6,143 bases of DNA from an uncultured Prevotella sp. (lineage in GTDB: Bacteria > Bacteroidota > Bacteroidia > Bacteroidales > Bacteroidaceae): NCBI GenBank assembly GCA_934230685.1, contig CAKQFF010000114.1, forward strand, positions 1-6,143, given 5' to 3'. The number at the start of each line of letters is the position of its first letter. The stretch's first letter is position 1. Shown piece after piece: positions 1-5,419 of the stretch. The notes beneath the pieces are model-generated. The model searched no databases, was not told where the DNA came from, and was given only the letters and a program-made list of their open reading frames with translations. The translations under genes and the position numbers were made by a program.

Positions 1-268
1 GCACAGTCCATCGGCCTATCTTGATGTTAAGACCCTCGGCGGCTGCCTTCTTCTTCCAATCCTTGAGGAGACTCTTGTCTTCCTCGAAGTATGGACTTGT
101 TTTTTCACCCCAACAGTCGGGACCAATAAAGATGAGGTTGTCGCCGAGCTTCTCCTTCAGAGTTTTTGCTCTGGTGGAGAGTACGGCGTAGATGCCTCCA
201 ACTTTATTACACACTTCCCAACTCGATTCGAAAATGTAGTCTGGAAATAATCTCTCTTCTTTTTTCAT
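1..268 (-). CDS. Glycogen synthase, GT3 (GYS-like) family, N-terminal part; runs off the left edge
   Basis: Partial gene: 89 codons from the ATG at 268 to the window edge. Glycogen synthase transfers glucose from a nucleotide-sugar to the non-reducing end of a growing alpha-1,4-glucan in the cytoplasm. The fragment reads FESSWEVCNKVGGIYAVLST at residues 13-32. This matches the start of the eukaryotic GYS-type (GT3) enzymes, whose KVGGIY loop (here 22-27) binds the sugar nucleotide; bacterial GT5 GlgA has a KTGGL-type loop instead. A GRW at residues 85-87 also fits the same region of GT3 enzymes. Bacteroidota are known to carry such enzymes. The start is fixed by a good promoter just upstream and by the family match beginning about 12 residues in. 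No Shine-Dalgarno sequence is visible, as is common in this phylum. The donor (UDP- or ADP-glucose) cannot be told from this part, and most of the catalytic region lies outside the window. Confidence 0.88.
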   Translation of the reverse strand, partial: MKKEERLFPDYIFESSWEVCNKVGGIYAVLSTRAKTLKEKLGDNLIFIGPDCWGEKTSPYFEEDKSLLKDWKKKAAAEGLNIKIGRWTV

Positions 269-288
269 AAAAAGTTAAATATTCGCTG

Positions 289-320
289 CAAATATAGTGT
301 ATAAAAAGTTATTAAACAAT
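289..320 (-). promoter_or_regulatory. Promoter of the glycogen synthase gene
   Basis: Read on the minus strand there is a TTG (317-319), a 20-base spacer, then TATATTTG (289-296). This is a full match to the Bacteroidota sigma-ABfr pattern (TTG/TTTG at -33, TAnnTTTG at -7). Transcription should begin a few bases downstream, leaving a 5' leader of only about 15 bases before the ATG at 268. Confidence 0.75.
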
Positions 321-371
321 TATTTTCCGTTCTTTTTTCAAAAAACGGGGGTATTCTTGATGTAAATTCGT

Positions 372-379
372 TACATTTG
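372..379 (+). promoter_or_regulatory. Bacteroidota -7 box for the secreted hypothetical gene
   Basis: TACATTTG at 372-379 matches TAnnTTTG exactly. No TTG lies at the expected distance upstream (a GGGGG run occupies that place), so the promoter may be weak or need an activator. Transcription would start near 385, downstream of the ATG at 381. This argues that the real start codon of the following gene is the ATG at 423. Confidence 0.55.
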
Positions 380-422
380 CATGGTTTTAACAAGTAATTT
401 CTCACAAAAAAGGATAATTGTC

Positions 423-965
423 ATGAATAGATTTATGGTTGCTTGCCTGTTTTGGGGCGTGTTTTTGAATGGTTTTGCGGGGGAAAAGGGGGATTTGAGG
501 ACTTCAAGTGCTTCGATTTCTTCAATTTCTTCGATGTCTTTGCTGTCGCCAGAGTCGGTTCTCGCGAAGCAGAAAGCTGAGGCTGACGGCGTGTTCCACA
601 CATACATATATAATGAGGAGTATCAGGTCTATCTCGACCTCAACCTCTACGACCAGGACATCCGTGTGCCCAATCAGGATGTGTTTGGCGAGGTGCCTGG
701 ATATTTCGGTGCTGTGCGCGACTCACGCAAGTGGCTCATTGCTTCGGCCAAGATTGTTGGCAAGAACAAGGCTGAGCTTGACATCATCAACGATTATGGC
801 TCGGAGGACCTTACAGCCACACTCGTATACAATCCTAAGGACAACACTTATCTGCTGAAGCAGACGGGCGGAAGCCGACTGAAGATTGTTGTGAACAGAA
901 AATGGGTGAAAATTCCTGTGGAACTGGTGCTGGTGCCGCATGAGAGAGTGGGGAACAGTTATTAA
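423..965 (+). CDS. Small secreted or periplasmic protein of unknown function
   Basis: I do not recognise the family. From the ATG at 423 the product is 180 aa. An in-frame ATG at 381 would add 14 residues, but it lies at or before the probable transcription start. The 423 start has AAAGGA (409-414) eight bases upstream and gives a normal signal peptide: MNRF, a hydrophobic stretch to about residue 18, and a plausible signal peptidase I site after GFA (residue 19). C8 is too early to be a lipobox cysteine. Next comes a serine-rich linker of about 16 residues (TSSASISSISSMSLLS) encoded by a 9-bp tandem repeat. The remaining roughly 125 residues look like one compact, strand-rich domain with alternating hydrophobic and charged residues and no cysteines. 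It seems to be a single-gene transcript; the receptor gene downstream points the other way. Localisation is inferred from the signal peptide; the role is unknown. Confidence 0.75.
   Translation: MNRFMVACLFWGVFLNGFAGEKGDLRTSSASISSISSMSLLSPESVLAKQKAEADGVFHTYIYNEEYQVYLDLNLYDQDIRVPNQDVFGEVPGYFGAVRDSRKWLIASAKIVGKNKAELDIINDYGSEDLTATLVYNPKDNTYLLKQTGGSRLKIVVNRKWVKIPVELVLVPHERVGNSY
502..546 (+). repeat. 9-bp tandem repeat, five units, inside the secreted gene
   Basis: Five consecutive 9-base units can be read: CTTCAAGTG, CTTCGATTT, CTTCAATTT, CTTCGATGT and CTTTGCTGT. The middle three are nearly identical and the outer two are degenerate. Because the unit is three codons, gain or loss of a copy would keep the frame and only change the length of the serine-rich linker (repeating tripeptide of the type Ser-Ser-Ile/Met) just after the signal peptide. 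Confidence 0.75.
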
Positions 966-968
966 ATT

Positions 969-1032
969 TTAACTTAAGTTTCGCAAGCGAAAGTAGTTAT
1001 AGGAAGATAACTTGCTTCGCTTGTGAAGTTAA
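969..1032. repeat. Long imperfect inverted repeat downstream of the secreted gene
   Basis: TTAACTT at 969-975 is matched by AAGTTAA at 1026-1032. Inside, CGCAAGCGAA at 982-991 faces TTCGCTTGTG at 1016-1025, followed by AGTTAT (995-1000) facing ATAACT (1007-1012). The left arm also contains a self-contained hairpin, TTTCGC-AA-GCGAAA (979-992). It begins three bases after the stop codon at 965, so it could fold at the 3' end of that mRNA and serve as a terminator or stability element. No strong T-tract follows it, so a terminator role is uncertain. Confidence 0.6.
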
Positions 1033-1064
1033 TGGACTCTTTTGATTATTGACTGTCGTGGTGG

Positions 1065-1100
1065 TCATGAAAGTCACGAAAGTCATGAAAGTCATTAAGG
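1065..1100. repeat. 9-bp tandem repeat in the intergenic spacer
   Basis: Units read TCATGAAAG (1065), TCACGAAAG (1074), TCATGAAAG (1083) and a degenerate TCATTAAGG (1092). The nine bases before them (TCGTGGTGG) may be a decayed extra unit. No gene with supportable coding features crosses it. The rest of the 966-1175 spacer holds only the inverted repeat to the left and the receptor terminator to the right. Confidence 0.75.
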
Positions 1101-1123
1101 ATTTTGTGTGTTGTGATTGGGGC

Positions 1124-1162
1124 AAAAAAAAGGAGACTATAGCATCCCTGCCGTAGTCTCCT
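1124..1162 (-). terminator. Intrinsic terminator of the TonB-dependent receptor gene
   Basis: On the minus strand a stem AGGAGACTA / TAGTCTCCT (1154-1162 with 1131-1139, 9 bp, perfect) closes a 14-base loop. It is followed at once by eight T residues (complement of A at 1124-1131, the first of which pairs in the stem). It starts about 14 bases after the receptor stop codon at 1176. Confidence 0.88.
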
Positions 1163-1175
1163 AATAAAAATTATG

Positions 1176-3599
1176 TTAGAAATTGACGTTCACGTCCACT
1201 CCCACCATCACAGGCATTCCCTTCTGTCCGAAGTAGTGTTTCTCGCCTGAGGCTGAGCTGTCCATGGCGAAGGTGCAGTATTTTGTGTTGGTGAGGTTCT
1301 TTGCCCACAGATTCAAGCTGAAACCGCTGAACTGCGCCAAGGCGTGGGCGTTGAGCAGGGTATAGAAGTTCTGCTTGTAGCTGTTGGCCTCGTTCCAGTA
1401 GATGTCGCCCTGAGCCGTGAGACCAGCTCCGAAGGTGAGGCTTTTGACGCACGTGCCGTGTGGCATCAGGGTGTAGTCGGCGTTTGCCGAGAGCGTGTGC
1501 TCGGGGATGTAGGGCACGTGGTTGCCGCGGTAGTTGGAGCCGTTGTCCTCGTAGTTGCGGAAGGTGGCGTTGGTGTAGCCGTAGGCCACAGCCCATGCCA
1601 GGGCGTTGCTTAATGCGCTTCCTCGTAGCGTGATTTCGCCGCCAAGGCTTCTGCTGCGTCCGGCGTTCACCATCATGCGTCCGAACCCGTAGGTGCCAGC
1701 CATTACAGATAGCTGCTGATTCTTGATCTGCATGAGATAGGCGGCAATGTCGAGGTGGAGCGATGAGTCGAAGAGGTTGAGGTGGGCGCCCACTTCGTAG
1801 TTCCAGCTTGTCTCGGGCTTGTAGGCTATGGTCTTGTTCACCTTGGCATAGTCGTCGTCGGTGTGGGGCACATCATAGCTGTCGCGCATGGCCTTCGAGC
1901 GGTTTGCCATCAGTTCCGACTGCAGGATGTCCGAGAACATCTGTATGTTGTAGCCTCCGGCACGGTAGCCCTTGCTTGCCGAGATGTATAGGTTGCCTAA
2001 AGAGCCGTTGGCAGAGCCATCGAGCGAGCCCAGCTCGTAGGTGAGTCCTATCTTTGGCAGGAGCTGGTTGTAGGCGTCGTGGGCGTTGCTTGTGAGGTGC
2101 GACGTGAGCTTGTTGGTGGCTTTCACTCCCATGATGTTGGCTGCAAGAGTCATTGTGGCGCGTGTGTCGTAGTCGATTTCCACGCGCGAGAAGTCGTAGC
2201 GCAGTCCGAGCGTAGCCTTCAGTCGGTCGCCCAGTCTGAAGCTCGACTCATGGAAGAGGGCGGCGTTGAGCTGTGGGGTCTTGAAGAGGCCAGGCACTTC
2301 CATTCCCACATCCATGTTCACTCCTCCTGCCTTTTCGATGATGGCCTGTGCAGCCTGCTGGCTCATTCCCTTGTCGGTCATGGACTTCAGCATGCTCTGG
2401 TATATTCCGTTGGCTATGGCCTTGCCCATGGGCACGGTCATTCCCTCGCCGAAGTTCACGGGCGCGTCGGTGCGCAGCCATTGGTAGCTGAAGAAGGCTC
2501 CCGTGACGCGTCGCCATTTCTTGTCGTCGTGGTTCTTGATGGCAAACTCCTGGGTGAGGGCGTTGAGCAGCTGTCGCTGGCCGAGGCTCATGTAGTCGAT
2601 GGGCATGTAGTCCTGGTCCATGAGCATGCGGTCGTCGAGATACTGGTAGCTTGTGGTGGAGTTGATGTCGGCGTTCTCGCCACGATAGTTCACCGTGAGG
2701 CCCACTGACGCGAGATGGCGGCGGTAGGAGTTGGGCTTGTTGGTGGATGGGTCGGAGGCGCGACGGGTGGTGAGGTCGTAGTCGCCGTAGGCAAATCCGT
2801 TCTGGCGCACCCACTGGTAGTCGGCAGCGAGCGAAATCAAGGTGCGGTCGGTTTGCTGGCGCATGAATTTCAGTCGCGCTCCAGCCTCGTTGCCGTCGTC
2901 GGCCCTATGGTTGTTGTATTGGTTGCGCTGGAATCCGTTCTGTCCGTTGTAGAAAGCCGACAGCGAGTAGGCTCCCACGCCCTCCACCTTATTATAATGG
3001 CTAATCTGGGCCATGCGCCACATGTGGCTGCCCAGGCTCAGCTTTACGTCGGTGCCTTGATAGGTGAGCGGACTCTTGGTGTAGACCCTCACCAGTCCTC
3101 CCTCGGCGTTCTGTCCGTAGAGAGTGCCTTGTGGTCCGCGCAGGATGTCGATGCGGCTGAGATCGTAGAGATGGGTGTTGAAGGCGCTCTTGCTCACCAG
3201 CGGAATGTCGTCGACATACATGCCTATGGCAGGGCTGTTGACGCGCGAGCCAATGCCGCGCACGTAGACCGATGATGTGTAGCGCGAGCCGTAGCAAGGC
3301 ATTACAAACGACGGCACGCGTGTGGCCACGTCTCTCATGTCGCGGGCGGCGAAGGCCCCGAGAGTCTTGGCAGAGAGCGATGTGGAGCTTACGGCCTGTC
3401 GGCGCAGGCGCTGGAGGTCCTTGGGTTGCGAGGATACTACAACCTCGTCGATGTCGTAGACGCGCGACGTGTCGGCCACATTGGTGTCGTGGGTGGGGGC
3501 GGTGTGGTGTGTGGCGTCAGTCTCGCCATTTACGTGGGCTGAGGCAAGCACGGGGGCGCAGCATAGGGTGAGCAAGATGCATTTCTTATTATTATCCAT
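1176..3599 (-). CDS. TonB-dependent outer-membrane receptor (siderophore/metal-type, not SusC-type)
   Basis: An 807-aa outer-membrane receptor that should import a scarce ligand into the periplasm using TonB energy. The frame is open further up, but the promoter lies downstream of the upstream ATG (3692), and only the ATG at 3599 gives a signal peptide (MDNNKKCILLTLCCAPVLASA, cleavage after ASA at 21). The mature N-terminus has four His in its first 16 residues. A TonB box-like DEVVVSSQ sits at 51-58. The plug spans about 65-180, with YVRGIGSR, IGMYVDDIP and RILRGPQG-like residues (DILRGPQGTLYG, 151-162). The rest is a beta-barrel with the usual signatures (SKGYRAGGYN 542-551; KPETSWNYEVG 594-604) and a terminal Phe. 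There is no carboxypeptidase-like N-terminal domain and no susD downstream, so a polysaccharide system is unlikely. Loop-like segments at 325-337 and 387-433 are rich in methionine. The substrate (iron complex, haem, other metal, cobalamin) cannot be assigned. Confidence 0.92.
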   Translation of the reverse strand: MDNNKKCILLTLCCAPVLASAHVNGETDATHHTAPTHDTNVADTSRVYDIDEVVVSSQPKDLQRLRRQAVSSTSLSAKTLGAFAARDMRDVATRVPSFVMPCYGSRYTSSVYVRGIGSRVNSPAIGMYVDDIPLVSKSAFNTHLYDLSRIDILRGPQGTLYGQNAEGGLVRVYTKSPLTYQGTDVKLSLGSHMWRMAQISHYNKVEGVGAYSLSAFYNGQNGFQRNQYNNHRADDGNEAGARLKFMRQQTDRTLISLAADYQWVRQNGFAYGDYDLTTRRASDPSTNKPNSYRRHLASVGLTVNYRGENADINSTTSYQYLDDRMLMDQDYMPIDYMSLGQRQLLNALTQEFAIKNHDDKKWRRVTGAFFSYQWLRTDAPVNFGEGMTVPMGKAIANGIYQSMLKSMTDKGMSQQAAQAIIEKAGGVNMDVGMEVPGLFKTPQLNAALFHESSFRLGDRLKATLGLRYDFSRVEIDYDTRATMTLAANIMGVKATNKLTSHLTSNAHDAYNQLLPKIGLTYELGSLDGSANGSLGNLYISASKGYRAGGYNIQMFSDILQSELMANRSKAMRDSYDVPHTDDDYAKVNKTIAYKPETSWNYEVGAHLNLFDSSLHLDIAAYLMQIKNQQLSVMAGTYGFGRMMVNAGRSRSLGGEITLRGSALSNALAWAVAYGYTNATFRNYEDNGSNYRGNHVPYIPEHTLSANADYTLMPHGTCVKSLTFGAGLTAQGDIYWNEANSYKQNFYTLLNAHALAQFSGFSLNLWAKNLTNTKYCTFAMDSSASGEKHYFGQKGMPVMVGVDVNVNF

Positions 3600-3638
3600 C
3601 AACTGTATTTTTATTAATGATTTTTTATTTTCCGGGTG

Positions 3639-3670
3639 CAAAATTAGCAATTGTTGGATAATTGGGCAAT
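3639..3670 (-). promoter_or_regulatory. Promoter of the TonB-dependent receptor gene
   Basis: Minus-strand TTG (3667-3669), 20-base spacer, TAATTTTG (3639-3646): both Bacteroidota promoter elements with the same spacing as the glycogen synthase promoter. Transcription would start near 3633, giving a leader of roughly 33 AT-rich bases without a clear Shine-Dalgarno sequence. This position rules out the in-frame ATG at 3692 as the main start. Confidence 0.75.
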
Positions 3671-3677
3671 CATTATT
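3657..3677. promoter_or_regulatory. Possible Fur-like operator overlapping the receptor promoter
   Basis: GATAAT (3657-3662) and ATTATT (3672-3677) form an inverted repeat with nine bases between. They resemble the two arms of the classical Fur box (GATAAT, seven bases, ATTATC) but sit two bases too far apart. The site covers the -33 element, where a repressor would act. The surrounding DNA is very AT-rich, so chance is a real alternative. Confidence 0.25.
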
Positions 3678-3763
3678 TATTATGAATGGCATTGACGCTT
3701 GTTAAGAATAGAGAGTATTGGGCATTTATCCTCATTTCTAAACAAAAATTTATTGTTTATGCG

Positions 3764-3794
3764 TTAATTATGTGCTTATTTTTCTATAACTTTG
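3764..3794 (+). promoter_or_regulatory. Promoter of the pyruvate kinase gene
   Basis: TAACTTTG at 3787-3794 is an exact TAnnTTTG -7 box, with a partial -33 element (TTA, 3764-3766) at the same 20-base spacing seen in the other promoters here. The leader would be about 30 bases, nearly all A and T, with no Shine-Dalgarno sequence before the ATG at 3832. Confidence 0.65.
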
Positions 3795-3831
3795 CAAAAT
3801 CAAAAGTAAAAACACATTTATTATTATCATT

Positions 3832-5283
3832 ATGAAACAGACAAAGATTGTTGCTTCTATTAGTGACCGCCGTTGCGATGTTGACTTTATCCGCAAACTT
3901 TTCTTCGCGGGCATCAACGTAGTGCGTATGAACACGGCGCATGCCACTCCTGACGGGATACGTACTATTGTGCGCAACGTGCGTGCAGTATCACCCCACC
4001 TTGCTCTTATGATTGACACCAAGGGCCCCGAGGTGCGCACAACCGATGTCGAGGCTCCTATAGAATATAAGACTGGCGATATGGTGAAGATCTTCGGTCG
4101 CCCCGAAATGCCTACCACCCATGACATCGTCAACGTGTCGTATGTTGATTTTGCCAAGGATGTGAAGGTGGGCAACCATGTGCTCTTCGACGACGGCGAA
4201 CTTGACATGCTCGTTGTGGAGAACACAGGTCCGATGCTCGTGGCTCAGGTGCAGAACGACGGTGTGCTCGGAGCTCACAAGAGCGTGAATGTGCCGGGAG
4301 CTCACATCGCATTGCCTGCCATCACCGAGAAGGACCACCAGAATATTCTGCTTGCCATCGACGAGGACATCGACTTTATAGCCCACTCATTCGTGCGCTC
4401 TGCCGCCGACGTGCTGGCCATACAGAAGATTCTCGACGAGCACAACAGCGACATCAAGATTATCTCGAAAATCGAGAACCAGGAGGGTGTCGACAATATC
4501 GACGAAATTATCGACGCTTCCTACGGTATAATGATTGCCCGTGGCGACCTTGGCATCGAGGTGCCTATCGAGCGCATCCCGGGCATTCAGCGACAGATCA
4601 TACGCAAGTGTGTGATGAAGAAGAAGCCTGTGATTGTGGCCACACAGATGCTCCACACTATGATCAAGAACCCGCGCCCGACACGTGCCGAGGTTACCGA
4701 CATCGCCAACGCTATCTATTCCTACACCGACGCTCTGATGCTTTCGGGCGAGACGGCAAGCGGCAAGTATCCGCTTGAGGCTGTGAAGACGATGGCTGCC
4801 ATTGCCGAGCAGGCAGAGAAGGACCGCAACGCTATGGGCGAGTGGGAAGTGCCGATGAACGAGAACTGCTCGCAGCGTGAGTTCCTTGCGCATGCTGCTA
4901 TCGACGCTACCCGCAAACTGGGTGTGGCGGGCATCATCACCGACTCGCTCACGGGCGAGACTGTGCGCCATCTTGCCGCATTCCGTGGTCCTAACCCCGT
5001 GCTTGCCATCTGCTACAAGGACAAGACACAGCGCTGGCTTAACCTCAGCTACGGCGTGATTCCTATCCACCAGAAGGATCAGGCTTCAGCCGACTATATG
5101 TTCACGGCTGCCCTGCGCATGCTCCGACAGAAGGGCTACATCACACTCGACGACAAGATTGCTTATCTTAGCGGCAGCTTCGGATTGGGCAATCCTACTG
5201 GCACTACTTTCCTTGAGATCAATAAGGTTAGCCAGGTGTTCGACAAGTCGTACGAGTTCCACTTGCCGAAGAAGGCGGAATAA
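3832..5283 (+). CDS. pyk: Pyruvate kinase
   Basis: Cytoplasmic enzyme of the last glycolytic step: phosphoenolpyruvate plus ADP gives pyruvate plus ATP. The 483-aa length is typical. The barrel (A) domain starts at KQTKIVASI. Visible active-site residues are R32 and N34 (VRMNTAH, 31-37), D62-T63 with KGPE (64-67), catalytic K213 and metal ligand E215 (SKIEN), metal ligand D239 (ARGDLG), the ATQML segment (270-274) with KNPRPTRAE (279-287), and LSGETASGKYP (304-314). The B domain covers about 72-165 and the C domain about 345-483. E67 is the residue found in potassium-dependent pyruvate kinases (Lys in independent ones). The usual RxNFSHG motif is RMNTAHA here, so the potassium-ligand Ser is Ala; I believe this is common in Bacteroidota but cannot verify it. 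It is transcribed alone, divergent from the receptor gene and convergent with clpC. Confidence 0.96.
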   Translation: MKQTKIVASISDRRCDVDFIRKLFFAGINVVRMNTAHATPDGIRTIVRNVRAVSPHLALMIDTKGPEVRTTDVEAPIEYKTGDMVKIFGRPEMPTTHDIVNVSYVDFAKDVKVGNHVLFDDGELDMLVVENTGPMLVAQVQNDGVLGAHKSVNVPGAHIALPAITEKDHQNILLAIDEDIDFIAHSFVRSAADVLAIQKILDEHNSDIKIISKIENQEGVDNIDEIIDASYGIMIARGDLGIEVPIERIPGIQRQIIRKCVMKKKPVIVATQMLHTMIKNPRPTRAEVTDIANAIYSYTDALMLSGETASGKYPLEAVKTMAAIAEQAEKDRNAMGEWEVPMNENCSQREFLAHAAIDATRKLGVAGIITDSLTGETVRHLAAFRGPNPVLAICYKDKTQRWLNLSYGVIPIHQKDQASADYMFTAALRMLRQKGYITLDDKIAYLSGSFGLGNPTGTTFLEINKVSQVFDKSYEFHLPKKAE

Positions 5284-5318
5284 TCGGATAGGATTGGAGT
5301 TTTGAGTTATGAATTTTA

Positions 5319-5337
5319 TAATCGGCTTTGCTGATTA
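5319..5337. other. Small hairpin after pyk
   Basis: TAATCGG (5319-5325) pairs with CTGATTA (5331-5337), one G-T wobble, around a five-base CTTTG loop. No T-tract follows on the plus strand, so it is not an intrinsic terminator by itself. It lies between the pyk stop codon and the strong terminator at 5353 and may only protect the mRNA 3' end. Confidence 0.4.
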
Positions 5338-5352
5338 CAACATTCGTCAAAT

Positions 5353-5405
5353 AAAGAATCCGTAGTCATTTGCTTTTCGCATACGACTACGGATTCTTTT
5401 TTTTT
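5353..5405 (+). terminator. Strong, probably bidirectional terminator shared by pyk and clpC
   Basis: A perfect 15-bp stem, AAAGAATCCGTAGTC (5353-5367) with GACTACGGATTCTTT (5385-5399), closes a 17-base loop that can add a 3-bp TGC/GCA stem. On the plus strand the T-run spans 5397-5405, which ends pyk. On the minus strand the same stem is followed by TTTATTTG, a weaker U-rich tail. It lies just beyond the clpC stop codon at 5420, so it probably ends both convergent genes. Confidence 0.9.
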
Positions 5406-5419
5406 ACTGTATTATCTGT

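Noticed and set aside
381..422. Upstream in-frame ATG for the secreted protein
   Set aside because: It overlaps the end of the -7 promoter box and would put 14 polar residues ahead of an otherwise normal signal peptide.
432..446. Lipobox-like MVAC near the N-terminus of the secreted protein
   Set aside because: The Cys is residue 8 and the hydrophobic core continues after it, so a lipoprotein signal is not credible.
371..607. Minus-strand reading frame with a DIEEIEEIE repeat
   Set aside because: It is the antisense of the 9-bp Ser repeat in the secreted gene; the repeat-like protein is a by-product of the coding repeat on the other strand, and it has no promoter or start signal.
1065..1100. 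Possible CRISPR array
   Set aside because: The units are nine bases and directly adjacent, with no spacers.
2079..2708. Long plus-strand frame (209 aa) inside the TonB receptor
   Set aside because: Its His/Val/Gly-rich composition is the antisense of a GC-rich gene with clear family signatures on the minus strand.
1176..3599. SusC-type polysaccharide receptor of a utilization locus
   Set aside because: There is no carboxypeptidase-like N-terminal domain, no susD neighbour and no glycoside hydrolase; the plug signatures fit siderophore-type receptors.
3600..3692. Upstream in-frame start of the TonB receptor
   Set aside because: The receptor promoter lies inside this stretch, and the extra 31 residues would bury the signal peptide.
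4387..5070. 227-aa minus-strand frame inside pyk
   Set aside because: It lies wholly antisense to the catalytic core of pyruvate kinase and shows no domain, promoter or start signal of its own.
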